From contig JAGXIW010000004.1 of NCBI GenBank assembly GCA_024635475.1, positions 60,923 through 124,922 on the forward strand: a stretch of 64,000 nt of DNA, given 5' to 3'. Origin of the DNA: a bacterium. GTDB lineage: Bacteria > Patescibacteriota > Gracilibacteria > BD1-5 > UBA6164. A model generated the notes under the pieces. That model did no database searches and was not told the DNA's origin. It saw only the letters and a program-made list of their open reading frames with translations. The position numbers and the translations under genes are program-made. The stretch's first letter is position 1. Every line of letters starts with the position of its first letter. Positions 1 through 11,033 of the stretch are shown piece by piece.

Positions 1-10
1 ATTAGAAAAA

Positions 11-1588
11 ATGAACAATGATTTTTTTAAAGAAGAGTTATTAGAATTAAGTTTAATGTGAAAAGAAGAATGGATACAACTTTTATTTTTAAATGACAGT
101 TTAGAAGATAATAAAAGTTATTATTCAGCTATTATTGATAATAATAAAATAGAATCAATAATGAATAATTATTCTTGGGATATTCAGTTTTGATATTGAA
201 AACCGTGATTTATTTTTTATTGAGATGGAAAAGCCGAATATAAGTGAATTTGAAATGATTGAATTGATTACTTAGTATTTTATAGAATTTGGAGCTGAAA
301 AGAGGATAGAATTTTTGAAATTTCTCAAGAATTTATTTTATTTTATGATTTATACTATACAGGAGCTTCATACATAAAAATTAATGATGATTGAGAAGAA
401 GAAATTATTATTAAGATATCAAATAATAAAGTTGAGGCAAAACTAAAATATATAAAAGAATTTTTAACTATAAAAAACAAAAAATTGGTAATATATTTTG
501 ACTTAACTAGATTTTTTAAGTAAAGCCAAGAAAAATATTTTGATAAAGAGAATAAACTAGAAGATACTTTTTATAAATTGTTACTGTGAAAATCTGATTT
601 TTGAAAAAATAAAGCATATTCTAGACTATTTTGAAAAAAAATTATAAATTGAAAAGTTGATTTTAAACCAAGTATTTATGAAGAAAAAGAATATGAGACT
701 TTTTATATATGAGTAGATAGTGATTGAGAAGATAAATATTATACTTGTAATCCAGATAATTTATCTAATTATTTTTGAAATAATAAAGAGGCTCCAAATT
801 TTTTAACTCCAATAATTTTTAAAAAAGAAGTTTTAAATAAATATTTTTCTAATCCTAAAAAATATACAATATCAGATTCTACAATTTCTATGCATTGATT
901 TTGGAGCTTAACGATAGATAATAATCTTTGAGATAAGATAGCTGTATTTTTATGAGATTTATGAAAAGATTTATCGTTTAAGGAACAAAAATATTGGAAA
1001 AATTTTGAAATTAAAGAAAAATGAAAAATTAGTAATACACATTATAAAAGAAGTATACAATGAGAATTTTGTGACCCTGAAGAACCTGATTTATTTTTTA
1101 AAAATAAATATATTTGATTTAATAAGGATTGGGAAAAAAAATTCTGATGGTTATTTTTCAATGAATTAAATATAAGTGATAACCATATTTTTAAAAGTTT
1201 ACATTGATTAACTTCAAATGATAATCAAAAAGAATTTGATGAACAGGTTTTATTTTTAACTAAAATTTTTATTGATTATATAAATGAAAAAGAAATTTAT
1301 AAAGAAGTTATTGATGAACTTAAAGACGATAATCAACAATGAATTTCAAAGCTCGAAAATTTTTTAATTTCAAAATGATTTAATAATGTAAAACTTATAA
1401 AATATTTTAGAGATTTACAATTTCTAAGATCTAAATGTTCAGCTCATAAAAAAGGAAGAAATTATAAAAAAGCTTTAGAAAATTTTTCTGAATGAAAATT
1501 GAATTTAAAAGATACTTTTGATGAAATATTAATCAGAGCAGTTATATCTTTAAATACACTAGAAAATAGATTTTTAAAAATAATTTAA
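11..1588 (+). pseudogene. Hypothetical protein interrupted by in-frame TAA
   Basis: With TGA read as Gly, one reading frame runs for 525 codons and is interrupted once, by TAA at 521-523. The sequence on both sides is equally protein-like and in the same frame (...DLTRFFK, stop, SQEKYFDKENK...), so this looks like one gene hit by a nonsense mutation or a sequencing error. The frame is also open to the window edge, so the true start may lie before base 1. The protein is soluble, rich in aromatic, Lys and Asp residues, with no signal peptide or membrane segment. A central segment VFLGDLGKDLSFKEQKYW looks like a conserved block of a large hypothetical family, but I do not recognise a function. 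If TAA is real, the two halves would be 170 and 354 residues. Confidence 0.6.
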
Positions 1589-1631
1589 GTTGACACATAT
1601 ATTTTTTATTACATTTCTTTTCAAAAAATCT

Positions 1632-1753
1632 CCCAGAAATATGGGGTCTTAGGGGGTGAGATTCTAGTGATTACCCACAGAAACCACCAGAACTCAAATT
1701 CTGAAATTCGAAGCCCCCTAAATCTTTTGCTTACTTTTGGATTCAAAAGTAAA
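1632..1753 (+). repeat. Partial copy of dispersed nested-palindrome element (right half)
   Basis: This stretch matches the right-hand part of the roughly 400-bp element found whole at 14356-14752 and 54684-55103. It shares the GGGG-T-TTAGGGGGTGAG block, the ATTCTAGTGA core, the CCCCCTAAATCTTTTGC arm and the ending ACTTTTGGATTCAAAAGT. The left half is absent, so this is a truncated copy in the 278-base gap between the broken first gene and the convergent minus-strand gene. Confidence 0.85.
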
Positions 1754-1785
1754 ACTAAATTGTTTTATTAAACTAAAATGTATTA

Positions 1786-1847
1786 AAGATCCTGAAAACT
1801 TGCTTCAGGATGCTCGCGAAGACAGTCCTTTTAGGACATTTTTTTAT
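1786..1847 (+). terminator. Palindromic repeat plus hairpin/T-run terminator
   Basis: A TCCTGAA...TTCAGGA palindrome, a type seen again after tRNA-Trp near 22860, is followed by the hairpin GTCCT-TTT-AGGAC and a run of T. The hairpin is oriented as a plus-strand terminator, although the nearest plus-strand gene ends about 200 bases upstream. Confidence 0.45.
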
Positions 1848-1866
1848 TATTCAAAAGTAAAATTAC

Positions 1867-3360
1867 TTATTTTTTCCTAACATGATCCTGATACAACTTT
1901 TTAATATAATCAACTTTCTGTTTTTTTGCTAAATCTTCTCTTTCAATATCTAATAATAAGATATTTCAAGTTTTTAAATCAAAAAAATCAGCAAATAAAT
2001 CAAAATCTTTTAGTAAACTTTTTACAAGTAGATCTAATAAATCGTTAGGTATTTTCTGTAGAGTCATTATTTTTATTAGTCTTTTTCTTATACTTTCTCT
2101 ATTTATTTCTGGATTATGAAGTTCAATAAAATTACTTAATGTCGAGGGAACTCATCAATTTGGTGTATTTGATATATTTTGATAATTACTATTTTTACTG
2201 ATGTTTTCTACAACCAATTTTAAAAATAAAATCACCTCTCATTTATTTAGTTTTGATATATGATATTTTAAAATACTATCATAATCTACTTCGATTCATT
2301 GTTCTAATCTATAAATAAAATCTTTGTTACTTATTTCTCAAGATTTAAGTTCAAAAATATCATTTATTAAATCAAGATTTTCTAATAATTTGTTTATTAA
2401 TAAATCCAATGTATGTCAACTTAATGCTCTTTTTTCAGTTAAAGTATCAAATAATCTTCTTTTAATTGTTATTTTATCAACTCAAACAGGGGATATAAAA
2501 TCAGTCAATTTTTGTGCAATATCTCATCTAGGCTTATTTACTATATCGTTGTATTTCTCTGAGTAAAATATTTTTTCATATAATAATTTTAAAAATAACT
2601 TTTGCTTGGGTATAGGTAGATTTGCAATATAATATTTTAATATATCTCTATTATTTATTTCTATATTGAGTATTCCATCTAATTTATCTTTTTTAGTAAA
2701 TATCTTATCCAATAAAACTGACAAAATATCATTTCAAATAGGACTAATTGAATATGTTAATTTTTTTAATGCTTTAATAAGTCTTTTTTCTCACAGTCAA
2801 AAAAATCTATCAAGAGTAACAACTATATCTTCTTGTCATATTCAAAACCCAGTTGCTAAATCATCAAAAAATACTATTTGTTTTTTTCTTTTTTCTTCTG
2901 TATTTCCTTCCATTAAATCATCCAGTAAAGATTCTTGACTTGCAATATCTAAAATATCTGTACCCAATATTTGCTTTAAATTTTCTCTAGTAATTGCCCT
3001 ATTTCAATTTAATAGTTTTGAAAGAGAATCTCTAAGTTTTTGATCTTTTAATATTAAAACTCTCTGTAAAGTGTCGTAGGTTTGCTCTTTTTTTCTTCAA
3101 ATAGTATTTGCTAAAAAATGAAAAAAATTGGTTTGTAGCTCTATCCTAGAGTTATTTTCTCAATTTAAGAGCTTTATTTTTATCTTATCTTTTTGTATTT
3201 CTGATTTAACTTTTTGATCAACATCAATTAAATTAGGATTTATTTTTGGAACAAACCCCAATAAATTACTTATATTTTCTTTTACTAAATATAATTGTTG
3301 AGTCAATCAACTTTCTTGTGGAAAATTGTTGTGTGTTGTAGTTTCAAATTCTTCAAGCAT
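1867..3360 (-). CDS. Hypothetical protein built of internal repeats
   Basis: A 497-residue cytoplasmic protein with no recognised family. It is mostly helical and built from repeated modules of about 125 residues. The last two are clearest: each has a D-I-L-K-Y-(Y/H)-I segment, then L-F-L-K-L, then a block ending L-D-L-L-(I/V)-(N/K)-x-L-L-(E/K)-x-(F/L)-D-L followed by F-(E/D)-L-K. An earlier, more diverged module lies around residues 110-220. This suggests a solenoid or scaffold architecture. It is convergent with the broken gene on its 3' side and divergent from the MFS gene, with about 205 AT-rich bases between the starts. TGA codons are spread through it as in its neighbours. No function is proposed. 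Confidence 0.75.
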
Positions 3361-3565
3361 ATTATTTGTAATAAATATCTAGTTAAATTTTAACATAATT
3401 TAATTGAAAAAACAAGTTCAGAGAAGTATAACTTTCTATTTATATATTTACATTGAAAATAATATAAACATAGTTTAATAAATTCTTCGTGGAACATTTT
3501 CTATAATACTCTTTATTATTTTATAATATTCCTTATAATCATCTAAATTTTTAATCTCCCACCCA

Positions 3566-4735
3566 ATGAAACTCAAAAAAAATGTACTTCTTTTTTATGC
3601 AATAAATTTCTTTCAGGCTTGTGTATTTGCTATACCAATTCGGTATTTCTTTTTTATGAATTATCTACATTTTTGAATAGGGGATGCAATACTTATAAGA
3701 ACAATATCTTGATTATTTGAATTAATTTTTGAAGTCTCATCTGGTTGATGGGCAGATAGATATGGTAGGAAAAAAGTATTTCTTTTGGGATTATTTTCTT
3801 TAGCATTTTGATTTTCATTTTATTTATACTCACAAGAGTTTTATTTATTCCTTTTCTCTGCTATGTTTATCTGATTATGATATTCATTAACTTCTGGAAA
3901 TCTGGAAGCTTTGATACACGATAATTTAGAAGAAGATTGAAAATGAGCTGAATATGATAAAATTCAATCAAATCAATATATTTTTATGTATCTATGAAGA
4001 GCAATATCATCACTTATTGCAGGGTATTTATTTTTCTTTGGAGCTTTATTACCTTATATTGCTACAATTGTTTGTATTGTAATTGCAACGATTTTTGCAC
4101 TATTACTTCACTCTCCAAAACAAGAATTATCACTTGAATCAAGTGATTTTAATCATATCAAAAAAGCTTTAGTATTTCTATATGCTAGAAAAAATCTAGT
4201 TCTAGTTATATTTTTCCTCGGGTTTATTATTTCCTGATTTTGAAATGTTTATTGGTTTACATATCAACCTTATCTAGAAAAAATATGAATAAATATAAAA
4301 GATATATGAATTATTTATTTTTTTATTTCACTATTTTCAGCACTCTGAAGTTACCTAATTAAACATATTAAAATAAAAGTTGAAACTTCTTCTATACTGA
4401 AATATATGCTTTTTTGATTATTTTTGATTGCATTAATGTTTTATTATTTTGATAATATATTATGAGTAATTCCAATTATGCTTTTATCTATTTTATTTGG
4501 CTTTGTAATGGTTGTTTGAAATACTTATCTTATACAAGTTTCTCCAAAAACTCATAAATCAACTATGCTATCAATTTTTGCTCTTTCGGTTTCTTTATGA
4601 TATTTTGTATTATGAACTATTGCTGGTTATATAGCTCAAGCATTTTCCATAGAAGTTTTATATACTATACTACCTTTTATATTATTTTCATTTTTTATTT
4701 TATTTATATTTTTTTCAAGAAAAATCAAAATTTAA
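3566..4735 (+). CDS. Major facilitator superfamily transporter
   Basis: A 389-residue polytopic membrane protein of the MFS type. The loop after the second transmembrane helix carries the family motif A as SSGGWADRYGRKKVF (GG includes a TGA codon), and about 11-12 hydrophobic segments follow. The substrate cannot be told from the sequence; the general shape fits small drug/efflux-type MFS proteins. Residue 26 is encoded by CGG in the context F-A-I-P-I-x-Y-F-F-F. Related MFS proteins commonly have Trp after this I-P-I, so CGG is read here as Trp. The gene stands alone and ends in a strong terminator shared with the convergent neighbour. Confidence 0.88.
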
Positions 4736-4803
4736 ATTTCACTTTAAGAAGTGATATGGTACTTAGTTGGTTGAAGCTCAGTTAATTTAGGAAATTAACA
4801 TAA

Positions 4804-4833
4804 TAAAAAAGGATTTTTAAAATCCTTTTTTTT
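4804..4833. terminator. Bidirectional terminator
   Basis: An AAAAAGGATTTT / AAAATCCTTTTT hairpin with A and T runs on its two sides serves the plus-strand MFS gene and the convergent minus-strand operon. Confidence 0.8.
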
Positions 4834-4837
4834 ATTA

Positions 4838-5323
4838 TTAATGTAGTTCAAGTTCCTTAATTCTTGCTGTATAGGCAACTATTTCATCATTAATATGTCA
4901 TAATCTTCAACTTGCAAGATTTCAAAGAGCTCATTTTCATCAAGTTGCTATCAAATCATTATTATATGTAGATTTTAATTGCTCTAAAATAATTATTGCT
5001 TCTTTTAATTTATTTATATCATTCCATTCTTTTGGACTTAATGGAAATACAGTTCAATGCCAATCTCAAACTAAATCACCATCTTTTTTTTCTTCATCTG
5101 TAAAATGATCTCCATCTCAAGGATGTTTGTAAGAAATCTTTTTATAGTTTTCTTCATTTTTATTATATGTATTGGTAGAAATAGTATTTTTATCAACTTG
5201 GATTTCAGATTTCAAACCATCCATTTGGGTTTTCAAAGCCTGTATTTCTGCTAATAGTGCTTCAATTACATCAGGATTATAATTTGTCACTTCATTATGT
5301 GAACTTTGGTTTTCCATTGACAT
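4838..5323 (-). CDS. Hypothetical coiled-coil protein
   Basis: A 161-residue soluble protein. The N-terminal third is polar. Residues about 18-45 (VIEALLAEIQALKTQMDG...) form a heptad-like coiled coil. A middle acidic stretch contains DGDHFTDEEKK and the C-terminal half is helical, ending ARIKELELH. I recognise no family. It starts 24 bases after the stop of the membrane-protein gene upstream on the same strand, so the two are probably co-transcribed. Translation could start at either of two close ATGs (M-S-M); the first is used here. Its stop is right beside the shared terminator. Confidence 0.75.
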
Positions 5324-5347
5324 ATATCAAAAAATTAAAAAAATAAA

Positions 5348-6592
5348 TTATTGTTTTGTTTGTTCAGGTATTGCTCATTCTTTCACTTCCTCTTTTTTTA
5401 CTTCTTCTATTATTTTTTTTGGAGCAATTTCTATCTCTCACTCTATTTTAAAATCAGTTTGTTTTACTGTATTTTTAGTTTCTTTTACTCTAGTTAATAC
5501 TTTTGCGAGTTTATTTTTAACAATAATTAAGCTATTAAATATATGAAATACAAAGATTTGTTTGTAAGCGAGTTTTCATCTTATATTTCATATTCCAAAA
5601 CAAATTGGATATAAAAGTAAGAAAAATATATCATCAAATCATTTATCAAAAAATATCATAATTATGCTAATTATTGTCAAAGAAATTCAGTTTATTATAT
5701 GAAATCTATATTTTGTATTTAAAGAGAATAAATAAATCAGATTAATAATTGGTATGTAAATAAGAAATTTAGGTAATTTTATTTCTTTTTTAGCTTTTAG
5801 TAAAGTTTCTTCTTCTGTAGTTTTAGCTAATTCTTTTGCTTTGTTTGTTGCTAATAAATCTTTAAAAGGAGTAAAATGTGTTTTTGTATAGTTTTTAAAA
5901 TATTCTGCAAAAGTTTTTAGATATACTTCTAAATCTTCTACCTTGTTTAGGTGATTGATGTAGATAAATATAAAATTGTTTTTTGTTATTGAAATTACTG
6001 TGATAAAAACGATAGTAATTATGTAGATAAGTAATAAAAATATTGCCAGAGTTGGGTTAGAATTAATATAAATTAGGGAAATTATTAATGATATAATAAG
6101 ATTTATGTATAAATTATTTTTAAATACTTTGTTATAAGTTGGATTAGAATTAAGTAGGGAATAATTTGCATAAGATATAAATGGAATGTAAGATAAGAAA
6201 AAAGAGAATTTATTTTTTTCATCACCTTCAGTATGTTGATGTAAATCTGCCATTTTTTCAACTTTGCTTATATTTACTATATCAATTATTTTAAAATTTT
6301 CTCATTTATGAGCTTTATACATACCTAAAAGTAGTAATCCTAAAAGTCATAAAAATAATACACTAGATAGGTAAGTTGTAATATAATAATTTGATATAAG
6401 TCTTATAAAAATTATATAAACCAATGCAAGCATAAGATGTATAAAAAATGCTGTTTTTGTATGACCTCTTACAAAATCATTATTTATATATTTATTTGTC
6501 TTGTTAAACAAAAATAAAAATGAAAGAAAAACCATCAAATAAGCTGTTAGTGCATTTGCTTTTATTTTTGAATCTAAGATTGTTTCTTCCAT
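5348..6592 (-). CDS. Multi-pass membrane protein, DUF4870/Tic20-like N-terminus
   Basis: A 414-residue membrane protein; standard-code reading splits it into two pieces. The first part has the pattern ALTAYL...NNDFVRGHTKTAFFIH followed by two more hydrophobic helices, which resembles the DUF4870/Tic20-like fold (F-V-R-x-H-x-x-Q/T-A). A second membrane block begins near residue 130, with FFLSYIPFISYANYSLL and paired long hydrophobic segments. The last roughly 60 residues are a Lys/Glu-rich cytoplasmic tail. The central region between membrane blocks is helical and charged. Function is unknown. It is the first gene of a two-gene minus-strand unit with the coiled-coil protein and is divergent from engB. 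Confidence 0.75.
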
Positions 6593-6787
6593 AGGAATAG
6601 TTTAAGAGATTAATAGGTTCTATTGAAATCAGTTTTTTTTGTTTCTTCTAAAGCTCCAGTCTCTAAAAAGTCTTTTAATTTGCAAAATCATAATCTATTG
6701 GTATTATACCGTATATTGTTTTAAAATGCAAAAAAAACATAATAGTCCAAGGGGTTAAAACTCTAATAATATAATATAATAATTTTT

Positions 6788-7372
6788 ATGAAACTCAAAG
6801 AAGTTAAATTTGTGAAATCAGTAGACATAAATAGCAAGGAAGTATTTTTTGATGAAAAACATGAAATAATATTTTTAGGTAGATCAAATGTAGGTAAATC
6901 AAGTCTTATGAATGCTATATTTGAAAAAAAAGATTTAGTAAAAACAAGTTCTATGCCAGGTAAAACTAGAACTGCAAATTTATTTTTACTTAATAATAAA
7001 TATTATTTTACTGATTTACCGGGATATGGATTCGCGAAAATGTGAAAAGAAAAAAAACAAGATTTAGATAATCTTATAAATTGGTATATAGAAGAAAGAA
7101 GAGATTATATAAAATCAGCAGTAATTTTGATTGATAGTAAATTAGGTCCTCAAGAAAGTGATATAGAAATGTATAGACACTTACTTGATTTAGAAATGGA
7201 TATAACTATCGTTGTAACAAAAATAGATAAACTAAATAATAATGATATCAAAAAAGTTAATTTCTTATCTCAAGAAGCCTTTTTCTGACAACCAATAAAT
7301 TTACTTTCAGCAAAAAGTATGGTTTGAATCAAAGAAATAAAGAATTTATTATTTGAAAAAGTTATAGGGTAA
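6788..7372 (+). CDS. engB: Ribosome biogenesis GTPase EngB/YsxC
   Basis: A 194-residue TrmE-Era-EngA-EngB-Septin family GTPase, which acts in assembly of the large ribosomal subunit. The motifs are G1 GRSNVGKS (residues 31-38), a G2 Thr in KTRTAN, G3 [10 protein letters not shown]4 TKIDK and G5 SAK. The length is normal for the family. One TGA sits directly after the [10 protein letters not shown] segment, so a standard-code annotation would truncate the protein at 85 residues. The leader before ATG is A/T-only with no Shine-Dalgarno sequence. A GC-rich terminator follows within 20 bases. Confidence 0.95.
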
Positions 7373-7385
7373 AAAATCACATTAA

Positions 7386-7421
7386 AATAACCCCGGGGAT
7401 GAAAAATACCCCGGGGTTTTA
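7386..7421. terminator. Strong bidirectional terminator
   Basis: An AACCCCGGGG / CCCCGGGGTT stem with a 10-base A-rich loop and T/A flanks lies between the convergent engB and tex genes. It is unusually GC-rich for this genome. Confidence 0.88.
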
Positions 7422-7437
7422 GTGTCAGTATTTCTTT

Positions 7438-9492
7438 TTAAAAATCCTTCATACTCAACTGAATTTTTCACTTTTCATCAATTTTCATAACTCTGACTTT
7501 AACTCTGTCTCAGACTTTCACGACATCCATAGGATTTTTTACAAAAGTATCGCTTAATTGAGATATGTGAACTAATCAATCATTTTTTGTTCCGATATCT
7601 ACAAATGCTCAAAAAGCAACTACATTTCTGATTACTCATTCAAGTACATCTCACTCAGCTATTTCTACGGTCGTATTTCTAGCTTTTGACTGAGTGCTAT
7701 TCACTCTTTTCTCTTTTCATAAATCGTTATAAGAAGACAGTATAAAAGAAATAGTATCAGAAGTTACTAGAGGGTAAAGTTTTTTCATTTCATCATCAAC
7801 TTTTACTTTATTATTTCAAATTATATATCTAGCCAGTGCATATTGTTCTGGATGAATATCTGTATTATCAAGTTCTTCTTTACTTTCAGGGACTCTCAAA
7901 AATCATATCGCTTGTTCAAAAGCTTTGTCTGATAATACTTTTTTTATTTCAACTCTTGATTTATAAGGTCTCTTGTCATATATCTTTTTGGCTTGTCTTT
8001 TATCTATTCCTGAAATATGATTAAGTACATAAATTGAAGCAGTATTTACATTTACTCATACTTCATTTACAGCACTTTCTACTACATATCCAAGTTTTTG
8101 TTCTAGCTTTTTTTCTGGCATATCGTGTTGATACATACCAACCCCTATACTTCAAACAGGGATTTTTACAAGTTCAGAAAGAGGATCTATAAATCTCCTT
8201 CCTATAGAAATAGTTCATCTGTCTAGACTATCTAATTTTGGAAATTCTTCTTCTGCAATTTTTGATACACTGTAAACTGATGCTCCAGATTCATTAACAA
8301 TAAAGATATCTCAACCAAATACTTCAGAAATCAAAGCTGAAACTTCTTTTGATCAAGTACCGTTCCCTATAACTACAACTTCTATTTTATATTTTTTAAT
8401 TACTTCATTTAGTTTCTTTTTTGCTCATTCCAAATCATGTAAATATATCTTGTCAAAAAATACTGGATTTCATAGTTCATTAAGTACACAGATTTTACAA
8501 CCTACTCTAAATCCAGGATCAACAGAAAGCATTGAATTTACTTTTTCAGGTTTTGTCATAAGTAAAGCTTCTAGATTTGTCTGAAATACTTTTATAGAAT
8601 CATCTTCTCCAAGTTCATTTAATTCACTTCTAAGTTCATTTTCTACTGATGAAAATAAGTTTTCATATCATCTTTTAAAAGCTTCTTTAAGTTCAGAAAT
8701 AAAGCTACTAAGTGAAAGTATTTTTGCATATTCGCTTTCCAAATAATCAAAAATCATCTCATCTTTTTCTATTTTTACTGTCAAAATTCACAAGTTTTCT
8801 CACCTGTTAAGTGCCAAAATCTGATAAGGTTTAACTAGATTTATTTTGATTGCAAATTCAGCATATATATCAAATTTAGAGATCTGGTCTCTATCTTTTT
8901 CATTTAGTTTTTCTAGTGCTTTTTCTCACTTTTTGCTTGATAGAATTACTCAAGCTTCATTCAATGTTTCTATCAAAGTATGTCTCAAATTTGAGTTTGC
9001 ATTTACTTCTGCTCCAACTATTTCAATGCTTCAATCAATGATTTCTTCTCTAGAATAATCTTTTAATAATTCTTCAGGGATTATTATTTGATTTTGTTTT
9101 ATACTTTCAGCTACTACTCAAAATCATTTTTCCAAAGCTATCATTGCTTTTGTTTTTTTCTTTGATTTATATGGTTTATAAAGTTCTTCTACTTCTTTCA
9201 GAGTTTTCGCATTTACTAGATTATCCATAAGTTCTGGAGTCATTTTCCCAAGTTCTTCAATTCACTTAATTGCAGTTACTTTAGCATTATATAGATTTTC
9301 TTGTTTATTTTTAAGTTCTATTATTGCTCTTATATCATTTTCATCCAAGTTTCAAGTTCTCTCTTTTCTATAACGAGAGATAAAAGGCACAGTTGCTCAT
9401 TCTGCCACAAGTTCAAGTACAGTACTAGTTTGAAATTGTTTTAGATTCAGCTCAGTTGACACGATTTCTACATAATTTGGAGTTTCTAGCAT
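7438..9492 (-). CDS. tex: Tex-family S1 RNA-binding protein
   Basis: A 684-residue Tex-like protein, a nucleic-acid-binding transcription accessory factor. It has the N-terminal helical Tex domain (TVPFISRYRKERTGNLDE near residues 34-51), the YqgF-like RNase H fold (MLSVDPGFRVGCK...), a helix-hairpin-helix segment (ASIYVLNHISGIDKRQAKKI) and a C-terminal S1 domain (GDVLEGVIRNVVAFGAFVDI...LSMKDF). The domains are in the expected order and the length is slightly below the roughly 720 of proteobacterial Tex. It is a single-gene unit convergent with engB. TGA glycines occur throughout, including inside the S1 domain. Confidence 0.93.
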
Positions 9493-9620
9493 AGTTTTTT
9501 GTTATTAAGTATTGTAAAATCTTACAGTTTTATCTAGAAAAGTAAAAGGAAAATTGGAGAAAATAAGTTTTTGATTTTATCTAAAACTAATTAGAGTAAA
9601 TGATATTCAATAAAATTTAT

Positions 9621-9700
9621 ATGAACACACCTCTAAAATCACAAATCCTTACATTTCAATAAACTAATACTCATAAAAAATCCCACAAAAAAACTTGCAT
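9621..9700 (+). pseudogene. 5' fragment duplicated from the MGMT-like gene
   Basis: Bases 9621-9657 match the first 37 bases of the MGMT-like gene at 11034 at about 31 positions, including an exact 17-base run CTAAAATCACAAATCCT. Both translate as M-N-T-x-L-K-S-Q-I-L-T-F before this copy meets TAA. Similarity fades after about 40-60 bases. It lies just upstream of the AbiE pair, so the pair sits between two copies of this 5' end. It is not expected to be expressed as protein. Confidence 0.5.
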
Positions 9701-9723
9701 TTTATTACATTTTAATATATACT
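9695..9723 (+). promoter_or_regulatory. Candidate promoter of the AbiE operon
   Basis: TTGCAT, a 17-base spacer and TATACT lie 31 bases before the antitoxin start. Both boxes are close to the sigma-70 consensus. This is pattern only; the A/T-rich background makes chance matches likely. Confidence 0.4.
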
Positions 9724-9754
9724 ACAGGTAACTTATTTATATTACTTCCAGTAT

Positions 9755-10318
9755 ATGAATGAATTATTAAAACTTTATAAAGATAAAAAAACAGTTTTTA
9801 ACTTTGATGATTTAAAAACGATTTTTGCTATATCAAATAATCAAGTCCTAAAAAACAAGATTCACTACCTAAAAACAAAAAATATATTATCATCACCAAC
9901 TAGATGAATTTATATATTACAAGATAAAGAATTAAATAAATTTGAACTTGCAAATAAGATATATTCTCCAAGTTATATATCTTTCTTTTCTGCTTTGTAT
10001 CATCACTCAATAATTTTTCAATACCAAGATGATGTATATCTGGCATACAAAAAAACTGATGAGAAACAGATACTCGACTTTAGTATAAAACTAAAAAACT
10101 TAAAAAAAACAATTCTTTTAAATCCTGATTGAATTATAAATAACTGATATTATTCAATTGCTAGTCCTGAAAGAGCATTTTTAGACACGATTTATTTGTT
10201 TTGAGATATTCATTTTGACAATATTTCAAACATAAAACTTGAAGAAGTCATAAGATTACTTCCTATATATCACAACAAAGCTCTTGAAAAAAAAGCTAAA
10301 TCTTATTTTATAAAATAA
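9755..10318 (+). CDS. AbiEi-like antitoxin / transcriptional regulator
   Basis: A 187-residue protein directly upstream of a nucleotidyltransferase toxin, the standard order of the AbiE type IV toxin-antitoxin system. The N-terminal half has a winged-helix-like segment (FNFDDLKTIFAISNNQVLKN...) followed by G-I-Y-I-L. The C-terminal half contains SIASPERAFLDTIYL, matching the S-P-E-R-A-x-x-D block of AbiEi-type antitoxins. In characterised systems the antitoxin represses its own promoter and counteracts the toxin without binding it stably. The two genes are 4 bases apart. The 5' flank carries a fragment of the MGMT-like gene found just after the pair, which suggests insertion or duplication. 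Confidence 0.8.
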
Positions 10319-10322
10319 ATTT

Positions 10323-11024
10323 ATGTCTGCAATTATTACAAAACTAGATACAAATAAACACAAATTTATCTTGATGAGTATACTACTTGATATCTCAAAA
10401 AATACTATTTTAAAAGAAAGTCTTGTTTTTAAATGAGGAGCGGCTTTGTTTTTACTTTATTCTTTAGATAGATTTTCAACTGATTTAGATTTTGATTTGG
10501 TTTGAAAAGTAGATAAAGAAATTGTACTAAAAAAAATATCTGAAATTTTGAAACAATATGGTGAAGTTAAAGATAGCTATATAAAAAGAAATACTATTTT
10601 TACTATTTTGTCATATTGAGATTTAGATCACAATATAAAGATAGAAATATCTACAAGATGAGTTTCATGAAAGTTTGAATTCAAAAATTTTATGTGAATA
10701 AAACTCAAAGTTCTTGACATAGATTATATAACAGCAAATAAATTTCTTGCATTACTTTCAAGAGATAAACTAGCAAATAGAGATATCTATGATGTATGGT
10801 TTATATTGAAAAATAATTTGGATGTAAATAAAAATCATATAGAAGATATATCATGAAAAACTTTTAAAGAGTACATAAGAAGTATGATAATTTTTTTGGA
10901 AAAGCTATGAGATAGATATAATATACTTGATTGACTTTGAACTATTCTTGATAATAAACAAAAGACATTTGTAAAAAACAATTTAATCCAAGAAACTATA
11001 TTTTTACTTAATAGTTATTTGTAA
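10323..11024 (+). CDS. AbiEii-like nucleotidyltransferase toxin
   Basis: A 233-residue protein of the AbiEii/DUF1814 nucleotidyltransferase family. The catalytic motif is intact: FKGGAALFLLYSLDRFSTDL (residues 37-55) followed by D-F-D, giving the G-G then D-x-D pattern of polymerase-beta-like nucleotidyltransferases (D54, D56). A later Lys/Arg block (FLALLSRDKLANRDIYDVW) matches the conserved K-x-x-A-x-x-x-R-D-x-x-D part of the family. One of the two catalytic-loop glycines is TGA and the next is GGA. Known members block growth by modifying tRNA 3' ends; that activity is inferred here. It is translated with the antitoxin. Confidence 0.88.
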
Positions 11025-11033
11025 ATATAAACT

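Noticed and set aside
6788..7045. Truncated EngB, and likewise many short 'broken' genes
   Set aside because: They are complete genes once TGA is read as glycine; the apparent truncation is only a wrong genetic code.
10323..11024. A larger anti-phage defence island around the AbiE pair
   Set aside because: Neighbours are an MGMT-like protein, a methyltransferase without restriction partner, an acyltransferase and HflX; none is a recognised defence gene.
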